A DNA stretch of 64,000 nucleotides. Source: Streblospio benedicti. Lineage: Eukaryota > Annelida > Polychaeta > Spionida > Spionidae. This document shows, one piece after another, positions 12,201-22,990 of the stretch. The notes under the pieces are model-generated. The model did not search any database. It was not told where the DNA came from and saw only the letters and a program-made list of their open reading frames with translations. Every line of letters starts with the position of its first letter. Position 1 is the stretch's first letter. Position numbers and translations under genes: made by a program. Where the stretch lies: positions 12,811,485 to 12,875,484 of the forward strand of contig CM032661.1 of NCBI GenBank assembly GCA_019095985.1, written 5' to 3'.

Positions 12201-15200
12201 ACCGTTGTTCTCAGGGACATACTTGTAACATTCACCCCCCCCAGGGAGGCTACCAGTGTTTTACCACAAAAGATGTGCCAATAGTGATCCTTGCCCCACT
12301 CTTTTAGCATAAATTTGGCAAGCTCGTTCTTAAATATCCCATTGCTAAGTAGTTTTGACCCACTTTGTCTGATGGTCTGATCTGGACCAGTTATGATGTA
12401 CAGAGAATCCAGTGCACCACGCAACTGCCTTTCACTCTCTTTTATCGACTGTTCTCCATACTTATCAAAACAAACATGAACTTCTTCATTGCCCCTACCA
12501 GAACACACTACTGAGAGCATGTTGCGAGCTATTGATGCATAAGATGCACCAATGTTTGTGTGAGACAAGATAGAATGAATCAAAAGTCCACCATCAATCA
12601 CTTGCACACTGTTATCTCCTAGTACCTCAGCTGCAGTAATTTTTTCTGTCTGCATAGACTCAAGCTTTCTAAGTAGGCTTGCTTTATCTGTTTTCACGAG
12701 CGCTCCATCACAATGTGCCAGTGAAAGGGGGTATTGCGTAATTGGATAAGACACAAGCTTGCGAAGATCAAATGATGTATTTTCGGAAACTACAATTATC
12801 ATTCGTATAAACATGTCTCTCAAGCTCTCAGCATTTGTCTTCACTGTTTGGGTCACTGGTATCTTCATTTTCTTTTTCACATTCTGGGCAGCAAAGTTTT
12901 GTACAACTGTACGTTTCAAGGGTTGAAGAAACCGATTGCTGTCACTGTTCCATTCATCCTGAAATTTTTGTCTTTGAGCAGATCCCCTATCTAGAATATT
13001 AACTAAATACTGTTCTGTTACTTTTGATGCTGCTTGGCCTGTGGCAATGTTGATCAATTCTGCTGGAGCATCATCAGCAAACGGGTTGCAGAATTCATCA
13101 ATCTTTTCCCCAAGTACAGCCATTTGCGTGTTATCTTGTTTGATTCTGGAGTTGCGGCACTGGGCTGCTGCGCACTCTCTTGGCTCTAGACCAGCAAATG
13201 TCTTCAACATTGTGACACCCATAGCTCGCTGGGTCATAGTCAATGACCATCGGCGCATAGCATTTTCTGAATTTCTAAAGGACACGATTCCTGTCATTTT
13301 AGATGCAGCATCACGGTTTACAGTCTGCTCCAGGGAAAGGTCAATAGCTGATCTGCTGTAGTCCTTCTTCGTACGTCGGATTGAAAATGCTCCTGCCTCA
13401 AGCACTTCACGCAGCTTTGGGTTGGCGCTTTTTAACTTTTGAAGGAATAGCGTTCCCCACCTGGCATAGTTTGGTCGATTTAGAGCAAAGAATACATTTA
13501 ACAAGAGGGGCAAAATTTGAATATAACTGCTCACATCATTGGTTTTTACACATCTCTGCAGCTCACGGTGAAGACGGTTTATCATGAATATGTATAGAGC
13601 CCAGAACCGAGCTGTTGCACCATGATTTCCTTTGAGAAATGACTGGAAGTATTCTTCATATTGCTCCAGGTGATGCATAACAACAGGATCTGCTAGGTGT
13701 TCCTTGGCTGACTCAGGGTCCAAAGGTACTGTAGACATCACTTGATGTAAAGCATCACGATCTTCTTCAGAGATTTTGGAGAGAAAACGGTCGTACAGCT
13801 TTTGTTCCAAAACATTAGCAAGTATCTCATGTATTTGTGTGCATCTATTGTAGAACTTTCCCTTTACAAATCCCATCATTGAACCTTCAGCTAGCACATC
13901 TGCTTCTGTTAGAACAAATTCAATTCCACTCTCATCTATGAATGTACCAACTGCTCCATAAAAAGCCAACTCAATATGGAAATTGCCTAGCATTATCAAA
14001 AGCTTATCAAAGAGGGGAGCTTCAAGTGCTTGTATAGAGTAAGCCTTCAATGCAATGGCCAAGTCGTAGGTGACAACTGTATAATCTTGGCCTGTCTCCT
14101 TGGCAACATTCAGGGTTCGGACCATTGTCTCTCTTACTACATCATTGTTGGTAGGCGACTTGGGTATTGGATCCATATAACAAATTCGTTGAAGCGGTAA
14201 TAGATCTTTAATATATCTGCTCATAAATCCAGCATACAGTGGTGTGTTTCCTTCTTTGAGTTTATGGAACCAATATAGATCCAATGGTGCCTGCTGTATA
14301 TTGTATTCATTTTCTACTTCAGAGTCTTCAGGTACATCAAACTTTGCTGTTTTTATGTTCTGTCTAAATGGTGGGATTTCCCGTTCACGGCCAATAAATT
14401 TCCTTCGGTTTCTAGCTTCTCTAAACTGAACTACAGTGGTATCGTTTTGATAATTTTCATCAATATTCTGGTATGTATGACCAACTGTTGCATGTAATGT
14501 TTCCTTACCATCAATTGTTTCTACACTTGCATCATTGTTATCCCATACACATGCAGTAGCAAAATGCTGGTCGAGACAAATCCCATCTGGTGCATCACGC
14601 TCATTATCTTCAAGTGAATAGGCAAATTCTGTCTCCAGTGCCTTTGCCTCACTATAGTTGATGCTGTGTCCTGTTCTGTTTATAATCTGAATAGCTATCT
14701 TTGACCCAGTGAGTGATGTTAGGCCAAGGCCCATGGCAGTGTGTTTCCAAGGTTTAACTTTTCCTTTGGAAACATTGTACATTGCATCAGATGCCATGGA
14801 AATTGCTTTGCGACCAATTATATCATCGTCGTCGTTAGGCTTCATGCCGCCTAATAAAGTTCGAAAAGAAATTTTCCAATTGTGTGGGGATTTCAGGTGC
14901 ATTTTTCTTCAAATTTTCAACTGTAACAGGATCAGGGGTCTTTGTTTTTGGGAGCTGCAATATAACAGATCTAAGATGAAGTGCAGCCCAGGCCAACTTG
15001 CTATCCTCCTCATAGCGTTCAGCATCATCATGAAGCCTAGCCTTTGCTTCATCTTCTTGGATCGTGGAGCTGAAGATGAAGTTGCCCTTTCTCTTGTCCA
15101 GTACTTTAACAACGATCTCATCTTTGAACTGTATCTTTAATTTTCTTACAAGATTTCGACTTGAATAATCCTGAATATCTTCAGCTTCTCCACTCAAACT

Positions 15201-18200
15201 TGTGTATTCTTCTTTGTACATGCTGAGTAAATTACTAACCAAAATTGAGTGTTTCCTCATAAGGACTTCTTTTTTAATGTAATCAATTACAGATTCAAAT
15301 GCCCTGGTATGGAAGGATAGTGGAGACAATTTATCATTTGGTTCGTTTGAATCATCAGTTTCCTTTAGAAACTGCATACGGCAAGACTTGTGATATTCTG
15401 CTTCTTTTGCAATTAAATCTACTCCTGTTCGAATTAGACTTCGTATGCGTTCATTATTTGATAGTTTTGCTCTTTGAACAAGTGTTTCACAACCAGAAAC
15501 TGTCAATATCTTCACTCTTTGTTCTTCTCTTCCATTTTTCTTCTTACGACTGTTGCCACAGAAAATGCATGTTCCTCTCAGCAGACCTTGGTGATCACAT
15601 GGTGGAAGAAGGCTAGATCGCCTTGTTTCAATTGAAACTTTTTTTGCAGGTGGTTCTTCATCTATTGGTGTAAGGAGTTTTGGCCTCTTTACTGCTGTGT
15701 AATTCTTATGGCAAGATGGGTGGTGATACAGGGAAGTAGATTGATCATTACTGCATCTCAATATTTGTTGAGTTACCTCAGAATATCGATCATTGTCTAA
15801 TTTACACCGTAATTCTGCAGCTTTTTTAACAGTTACCCAAGTAGCTACTGTTAATGATCTGAGCTTGGACTCATCGTCAGTGGATATTCTGCAGATATAG
15901 CAGCAGCGTGCTTGATTCTGTGAATAAAAACGTAGTTGTTATGCACAGAAACGCAAATGAATATATACGCGATTGAATATATACATGACAAACATGGTGA
16001 ATCAATAAGCATCTGCTTTAGTTGTTTAATGATATATACTGCAACTTTTTGTTTGGATAAGTTTGTTATAATTATTGCTTACCTCTGTTACTGGATCAAA
16101 ACATGCATTTATTATCCCTCCTTCTTTATCTGAAGTTGACATTGCATTAATGTTTCTATCCTTATGTGGTAAATATTGTAAATTTCTTTGCCAAGCTGTG
16201 TCTGTGTCTTCTTATTATTCATCATGTATGATGAAGTTTTAGGCATTTCACACTGAACATGTGATGTACCTCCACAAACCAAAACATTCCCACTAGCTAG
16301 AACACCCACACATGCATGCATGGGTCAATAGGTCACCAGCTCTGTTATGGTTAATGGATTTATGGATCCTGTGTACAGACAGATACAATTCATACACACA
16401 TTTCTTTTATTTGTTATTGGCAAAGATATTGGGGAGTACAGGTGGAAATGTTTTAGGGCTTTCTAGCAGATACATCCGACCAACCAAATTGTCTGGCAAT
16501 GTCATTTCAACATAACTAGAACGATGTCACACATTTTGCAATTGATTTGAACTAGTTACCTTATATATCCATCTAGATGGATATCGGGGGTGGGGGTCTA
16601 TGGGGGCTTCTGGCAGGTACAACCCACCACTAAAATATTCTGGCAATAACATTTTAACATAATTAGAACCATGTCAAACACTTTGCAATTGATTTGAATT
16701 AGTTACCTTATATGTCCATCTAGATGGATATCGGGGGTGGGGGGTCTTTGGGGGGGTTCTGGCAGGCACAACCCACCACTGAAATATTCTGGCAATGGCA
16801 TTTTAAGATGGCCAGACATGTTCTGAACACTTTACAATTGGTTTGAACTGGTTACCTCATATGTCCATCTAGATGGTTATCGGGGGTGGGGGTCTTTGGG
16901 GGGGTTCTGGCAGGCACAACCCACCACTGTATTCTGGCAATGGTATTTTGAGATGGCCAGACATGTTCTGAACACTTTGCAATTGGTTTGAACTGGTAAC
17001 CTCATATGTCCATCTAGATGGATTTTGGGGTCATCATTTTATGAGTCTGGCGGTCACTTTCCACCACTCAAACATTCTGGCAATGGTGATTTATGGCTAC
17101 TGGGATTAAGCCGAACATTTATCAAGTGATTTTGTGTGGTAGCTTTAAATGTCCATCTAGACGGATTTTTGACTACTTTCAGATGACCCCCCCTAGGCCA
17201 CACCCACCACTCCCACCTTGCAACTTTGTCTACACCGCTAAAACTTCATTAAACTGTATCAAACGAAACAGTGCACTTTCTGTTATTGTTATTGCCAGTG
17301 AAAATGAAAAGACTGAAAGCTACTCTAGCCTCTATGATTGGTTAGATTATGCCCCGACGATCCGTCTCGTCTCTAGAACTGTCTATACCAACATAACTAT
17401 ATCAAACTACTTAAAACTACATCAAACTTCATAAGACCAAGACTTGACATGCCAAATATTAATGACGGCTTGAGACGAGATGGATTTTCATGGAATCTTA
17501 AGCGCGTTCACACCGCAAAGTCTTGCCCGACAAAACGTCTTGTCGCATACAGTTTGATGTTAGTTTTAGCGATGTAGACTGGGCTTTACAATGTAAAGTA
17601 CCTTGTTCTTTTCTTCAAAGTCTCCTGGTAGGTGATGCCAGCGGATGGTGCCGTTGTTTCCTGAGAGTGCAAAGGTCGTAAAGTGCGCGAGGTCATCGTC
17701 TGCCGCTTTGTGCACCTGGTCACCACCTGACTGGGGCATCAACGGCCTTTTGCCAGACGACTTCTTCCTAATAAGGGGTAAATTAGTGGTTTCCGGTTGA
17801 AATCCACTCTATGCATGATCAGACAACTACATCTTCACCATGCCATCAATTGGCATCCTTGCCACACTATGATCTTTCTCAATTCCCTGTTGAGCATACA
17901 CAGCACATAAGAACAATAAAGTGAATGTGCTGATCACTATACAAAATGTCAAAGATATTTCAAAACACTATCGAAGACACACTGATTTACAAAAAGTTAT
18001 AAAAAACTATGTTTCTTTCCCGGGTTTCTTTGGTCAGTGATTTTTTGATAGTGACTGATGATGTCACAAAAACCATTTTGTAATTCTATTCGAGTCCATC
18101 ATTAAATAAAAATCTAAACCATATTTCGCTTCATTCAAATTAAAATTAATTCATGGTAATTTCAATAAAGACACACAATCATTTCAGCACATGAACATTA

Positions 18201-20291
18201 GTAAGAAACATCTTTGAAGGATTGCTATAACAACGCTACTACAAAAGAAGAATCTAAACTATTGTATTTTGCAAACTAAAAGGGTCTATCATAATAGATG
18301 CACAAAGTATTATCCATCATAATTGTAGCATTCAGCAATTCACTACCGTGTAGATTCAATTATTTGTAGCTTTTACATGTTGCACATAACTATTGCGATA
18401 TTATTTGCGGGCATTCCATGTCATGCTCTGTTTCTGTATAACTTGGGATGACACAACTTTGTATGGTAGCTCCTACATAGACACCAAATATTCTACTCAT
18501 CAAACATGCTGATAAATGTTCATGGGACACTATGAAAATGCCAGTGAAAGAGAGCAATGTACATAAAGACTCATCAAGTAGCACCATTACAGACAGAAAC
18601 AGTTTTTCATCTATCAATAGAATATGATTCCCGTTTCGAAGTGTAACACTTTTCCGATTTCTCTCAAGATGTTGCTTTCACGCATTTAGTAGTGTTAAAA
18701 GAAAAAAGCGAAAAAATATAAAACAATCATTATTCTATACAGTAAACTAACATTTTCAAGGAATCGCAACCATCAAAAACAATTAGAGCAATAACACCCA
18801 GCCACGTACAAAAAACCCCACAAATTACACATGGGTATTAAATATAACAATTATACAATACAACAATTAACTCAACAACAAACCTGATATGATGCTGTGC
18901 ATGCTGAAATCGTCCACCAACTATGATCCCACCATTGTCACCTTTTTGCATGGGAATGTTAGAAATGAGCGCCCCCATGGCTTTTATATTGTATCCCTGC
19001 TCTGCCCATGGCGCTGTGTCCAACAGTTGGTTTCTCCACAATAAATGGAGCTGGTGGTTAAAACACAGCACTTCCCAATTGTCAAACACGACAATAATGA
19101 TCTGTAAATAGAGGCGCTCCGCATTATTGTATTCTCAATTACAGTATTGACAGAGTATTTTGCATCCTTATCAGCTGAGCGTAATATGCAGCACAAATGC
19201 ATTAAGTTTACTAGCATTAAATGAAATGTAACTGTTGTACTATAAAAACAGAGGAATATTAATTTAGAGGGCTCTATGACAAAGCAGACCAAGGACATTG
19301 AGAAACAATGTCATTGTCTTTAACAGCCACAAAAAACGTTTTGCAAAAAAATTGCAATTGTTTAAGATCTTGGTTTGACTAATTGAAAAAAAAAATCTAA
19401 TTCTATAAATCTATACCCGGGTATGGTAAATTAATTATGTCATAAATATGGAAGATCATTTGGGCGCTCAAAATATATATATACATGTGTATTATACAAT
19501 CAATGCATTCACAGTATACAAATATGTTTTTAATAGTACAAAATTAGTATATCAATTATCCTATCGTTGTGTTCAGACACCTAATATTCTATTAGACTCT
19601 AAAGGCTGATTATTATTTGCACGATATATAAGTGATAAAAGTCAAGTGGAGGATAATTAGTTCTGTTTTTCCATTGGTACATGTATTAAAAACCTGTATC
19701 AGACCAGTCTGATATAGTTATTTCTATCAGTCCCTTTCATGGTATTAGTACAGAAAACACAATTCGATGGGAAGGAATTTACCAGAATTTAGTCCAATTC
19801 CATGTAATTTTTACTCTAGATTAGCAAATGTGACATTCAGTTCTTACCTGTGTTCTATTTTGTTTTTCATTTGGTCTGATTTTGTCTATAAATCCAACTT
19901 CAAGAACAAGAGGTCTGTTGATTTCTTTAACGCCATCACTGACCCCTTGTAAAGACACAGAATGTTTAACATCTAAATCAAATAGTCTCTTCTCTGATGT
20001 GATGCTAACATTTTTTGCAACAAGAACTTGTAATTGTCCATCTAATGAAACCAAGACAATTTCATTTACGCCATCACTTTCCAAATCTGCAATGACTGGT
20101 GCCAGCACATATTCACCATTGGTAGGATATCTTTTATTATAATAATGGTCTGTGTCAATATCTACTTTCCAAACTGGTATAAGTTTATAAGACTCTCGAA
20201 ATCGTATTAAGTATACAGCAAATATGCATATAATCCCAAGAGTTAATTCTTTCACTGTGATTGATGAGAGTTTAGAATGAACAGCGTCCAT
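6256..20291 (-). CDS. NERD1-type FG-GAP repeat membrane protein, complete, 11 exons
   Basis: Exons on the minus strand: 20291-19848, 19101-18884, 17767-17602, 9841-9593, 9327-9207, 8830-8653, 8512-8480 (a 33-bp micro-exon), 8406-8268, 8005-7871, 6719-6556 and 6379-6256 (stop TGA). Phases agree at all ten junctions and give 656 aa. An N-terminal membrane anchor lies at about residues 15-30 and a C-terminal one (GVLGTMVVLVLVVL) just before a short PNEDD tail. FG-GAP/beta-propeller calcium motifs are DLESDGVNEIVL, ADINDDGTLEKV and GDFTGDGWNDV. Landmarks shared with plant NERD1 are VLCFNHQLHLLW, PHRW, FADINDDG and FLTSSGRLSSYSP. Plant NERD1 is a Golgi/endomembrane protein linked to exocyst and cell-wall trafficking; the animal role is unknown to me. 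Relative to the plant protein, about 40 residues seem absent between exons 3 and 4, where the Academ-like transposon sits. Confidence 0.82.
10160..10620. repeat. Left terminal inverted repeat of the Academ-like element with ~147-bp units
   Basis: CCATCTAGATGG-type palindromes begin at about 10235, 10380, 10527 and 10600 (the last degenerate), so the main spacing is 145-147 bp. Each unit also carries a CATTGCCAGAAT / GTGGTGG block. The array is the reverse complement of the right end. Confidence 0.8.
10965..16142 (-). CDS. Academ-like transposase with zinc modules and XPG/FEN-type nuclease core
   Basis: Exon 1 is 16142-16083 (MSTSDKEGG..., 20 aa). Exon 2 runs from 15917 to 11854. Exon 3 is 11695-11485 and exon 4 is 11369-10965, ending in an acidic run of Asp/Glu. 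The product would be about 1,580 aa. Zinc ligand pairs near the N-terminus are CYIC, HHPSCHKNY, CIFCG and YHKSC. The C-terminal third has the XPG/FEN acidic pattern: VIDGGLLIH, HVCFDKYGE, EEADTLMAFH, ASDTDVLVIL and HAFTGCDFTSAF. Exon 2 contains two apparent frame changes. One, near 14,860, separates a 308-codon N-terminal frame from a 901-codon frame. The second falls in a run of eight G (plus-strand C at about 12,235-12,242), just before the EEAD block. These could be decay, sequencing error or recoding. Confidence 0.72.
16555..17220. repeat. Right terminal inverted repeat of the Academ-like element with five ~147-bp units
   Basis: CCATCTAGATGG-type palindromes start at about 16569, 16716, 16865, 17010 and 17153, a spacing of 143-149 bp. 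Units are separated by the conserved block ACCCACCACT...ATTCTGGCAATG. This arm has one more full unit than the left arm. The units look like transposase-binding iterons. Confidence 0.8.
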
Positions 20292-21049
20292 TGATTAGTT
20301 TAATCTGAAACGAAATAGAAATCAGAATTACATATACCCATATATGATTGAATCGATTTTGATTGATGATGTTGATTATGTCCTTGAATAACTTTATATT
20401 TATGCAAGGTCTTGTTTTGACGTTTTTGCTCATAAATTAGATTTTTCAACTCCCTTGGGAGCATGGACTAAAAAAGCTCTATTAGACTATATGCCAATTA
20501 TGATTCTTTAACATATTAATGTTCATCTAGAATTTGAACAGGCAGCTTTATGCACCCAGGACTCATCCAGTAATCTGAGCAGACCCAAACAATCCTGAAA
20601 CAAGGCCAGCCAGTACCGCTGATTTGACAAATCTGCAGCTGTTCGAGAATTCCACCTATCACATGACTCAATGCAAAAACAAGGTGTACAACTGGCACAC
20701 TTTACCATCAAAGCCTGAAGAGTGTGGACTGCCCGCCTACACATCAAATATACATGAGAAAAAGAAGCATATGAGTAGGCTCTTTTCCTTCTCTATGTGT
20801 TTGTCATAAATGTCATCTTAGACATGCAACATATTTTGCAAGGTTACTTAATGCAAGTGCACAGTATAGATATCTAGGCATGATAATCATCAACAATTGA
20901 TACCTGATAAGTAATCAGACACAGACTGATCCCAGGGGAAGAGAAAACTGGTCAGCTATCCAAGCCACGTAGCATTGACTGGGCAAATATAATATGATTT
21001 AATTAACTTTTATTCTTAATCAATAGATTAGAACATTCCAAATTGTGTG
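20292..21049. other. Upstream flank of the NERD1-like gene
   Basis: This is the 5' side of the NERD1-like gene. A segment near 20455-20470 (CAACTCCCTTGGGAGCAT) resembles a motif in the SINE at 50.8 kb, so a SINE remnant is likely. I see no other gene. Confidence 0.4.
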
Positions 21050-21313
21050 GGAAGTGGGGGCGTGTAAAATCAGCAAGCCCAAAGCGTGGTTATCCTCCTC
21101 ACGGGGTACGCCTTTTAACGAGGCTTCCGCACCTCAAACTTAGTGTCGCCACCGTCTAGTAGTATAGCCTGATACTGTACGGTGGCGACACACTGAGTGG
21201 AGATCGCCAATGTAGTGGCAGACGTATGACGTAGCGGTTTTGGCGAAACTAATGACGCAGGCAAATCACGTTTTGAGGTTGTACGCTCTAACCACTACAC
21301 CACGGAGCCCCAC
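21050..21313 (-). mobile_element. tRNA-derived SINE, copy 1
   Basis: Read on the minus strand, the head is CTCCGTGGTGTAGTGGTTAG, a typical tRNA A-box region. It is followed by a ~200-bp body that recurs at 22.5 kb, including a shared CCTTTTAACGAGGCTTCC (plus strand). The insertion is 5' of the NERD1-like gene. Confidence 0.75.
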
Positions 21314-21539
21314 AACTCACCAAATAACAGTTCATGATCTTTTCATGGTGGTGTGACTGGTGTCGCACATAAATATTTTAGTCGTCGGGTTACTTGAAAG
21401 TCATTAACTAGTGGGACACCCATCATGTGTGTAACTAACTCAGCCCCACCCCCACCCCACCCTAACATAGATATTGCACACTATTAAACCATATAATCAT
21501 ATTCTTGAATGTGTTCATTGTGTTGGTATATTATATTTT

Positions 21540-22216
21540 TGATTCATATTTCATTTGTCACAACACTATGTTTTTACATTCATTGACAGTTTCGCCAACT
21601 ACTGTTGGCATCATCAAAATGACTTCCAACGCATGTCACAATCACATTTAATAATCTGTGCACAAAATCCAATAAGATACATCAGTTACATCCTAGTCCA
21701 CCCAAAAGACAAAGTGGATAAGATGGACATTTGTGAAATTGTGTACAAGATTCCATGCAAGTCATGTGAAAATGTGTAAGTCGCGGAAACAGGCAGAAAG
21801 TTTGGTACCAGACTGAAGGAACATCAGAAAGACATGGAAGCCAACCAGAAGAGAGCATATAAAGAGATCCACAAAGAAAGAGTCTCAAACGGAACTGAAC
21901 AAGAGTGCTATCACAGACCATTGTGAACCAGCAGAACCACGAAATAGACTGGGAGGGAGCTAGAGTGATAGACAGGGAGAGTGAATGGAAGACCAGAAAC
22001 ATCAAGGAATCAGTGCACATCCGAACTTGCAGGCAGGTCATGAACGGAGACGAGGGGGGCCACCAACTCTCGCGAGTGTACAATTCGATCCCCGGCGGGG
22101 ATCAGCAGATTTGACCTCCTGACATGTGAGGGAATTTATTTTGATGATGCCAACAACAGTTGGCCAAACTGTCAATGAAAGTAAAAAAAAGTGTTGTGAC
22201 AAAAGAAATATGAAGC
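21540..22216 (+). mobile_element. Penelope-like element fragment with GIY-YIG region
   Basis: The interior encodes the GIY-YIG endonuclease tail typical of Penelope-like retroelements (IPCKSCENV, ETGRKFGTRLKEHQKDME, NHEIDWEGARVIDRESEWKT). The reverse transcriptase is absent. Inverted terminal segments of about 100 bp share the block GTTGGCATCATCAAAATG. The copy is an old, broken 5'-truncated fossil with several breaks. Confidence 0.75.
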
Positions 22217-22499
22217 CAAAAACGTATGTATTGCTTATTTCCAATGTGGTCCTGTTTGATTGGCAGGTTAGGTAACCAACTGAGCCAAGGAGGTGGAAAA
22301 GTGTTACTTGTCAACAGGACTAGTAACCCTCAAATATCTACTCGTCCAGCAAACAATGTACTCGTCCTCCTTGTACATACTCTATATCTGTATGACAAAT
22401 TATTCAGAATTGCTCCTTGTCAAAAGGACGAGTTTAAAAAATTAAGCACTTAAAGTGGCTAATTCTGACCCTGAGGGATCACACTAGCTATTGTTTTCA

Positions 22500-22712
22500 A
22501 GCTAGGTGAGTTCTTTTGCGTGCAGAGGGGTGGCTTTCCTCTACACCGGAATGCCTTTTAACGAGGCTTCCGAACACACTTGGTGTCGTCATCGTCTTGC
22601 ACGATATACTCGACAGTAGCGACCCGCTGTGTGGAAATCGGCCGTAGTACAGTGGCAGATGCACGATGTAGCTCTTTGGTGACACAAAGTCTGCCGAGTC
22701 CGGGGCGCGAAC
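22500..22712 (-). mobile_element. tRNA-derived SINE, copy 2 (head truncated)
   Basis: This copy has the same body as the SINE at 21.05-21.31 kb and the same orientation. The head retains a B-box-like GTAAGTTCGCGCCCCGG on the minus strand and then runs into a G-rich tract. The A-box end is missing. Confidence 0.7.
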
Positions 22713-22990
22713 TTACGACGGGTGGGGGTGGGGGTGGGGGGGGGGGTGGGGGGGTGGGGTAGGGGTCGCCCATTTTTGGGGCGTGAAGAAAAAGTTAACC
22801 GACCCCCCATCAACATTTTAAAAAGTTGAGTGACCCCCCACCCTCTGCTAAAGAAAAAGTCCTCAATATAGTCATTGCATTGCTAAAAGAAAATATTTGA
22901 AAAAAAAAAATAAACCGTAGCGTGATAAAAAAGTTCAGTACCCCCATCCCATAGGAATCAGAAAAGTTGGACGACCCTCCCCCCGGAATC
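22713..22990. repeat. G-tract and derived low-complexity DNA
   Basis: A run of G with interspersed T at 22716-22762 is followed by repeated short blocks of the type GACCCCCCA separated by AAAAAGTT. It may form G-quadruplexes. I see no gene. Confidence 0.7.

Larger units (their letters stand above)
10160..17220 (-). mobile_element. Academ-like DNA transposon, about 7.06 kb, nearly intact
   Basis: The element starts with CAAGGTGGG and ends with the reverse complement CCCACCTTG. Long terminal inverted repeats of roughly 450-650 bp are built from ~147-bp units carrying the palindrome CCATCTAGATGG. A single large spliced gene on the minus strand fills the interior. The gene's Cys/His zinc modules and XPG/FEN-type nuclease core match what I recall of the Academ superfamily (AcademX branch); the superfamily name is an inference without a search. 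I found no clean target duplication. The element lies in intron 3 of the NERD1-like gene in the same orientation. High similarity of the two ends and long open frames indicate a recent insertion. Confidence 0.75.

Noticed and set aside
16112-16321. Minus-strand open frame MHACVGVLASGNVLVCGG...
   Set aside because: Lies upstream of the transposase start inside the transposon; no family recognised and no splice signal linking it.
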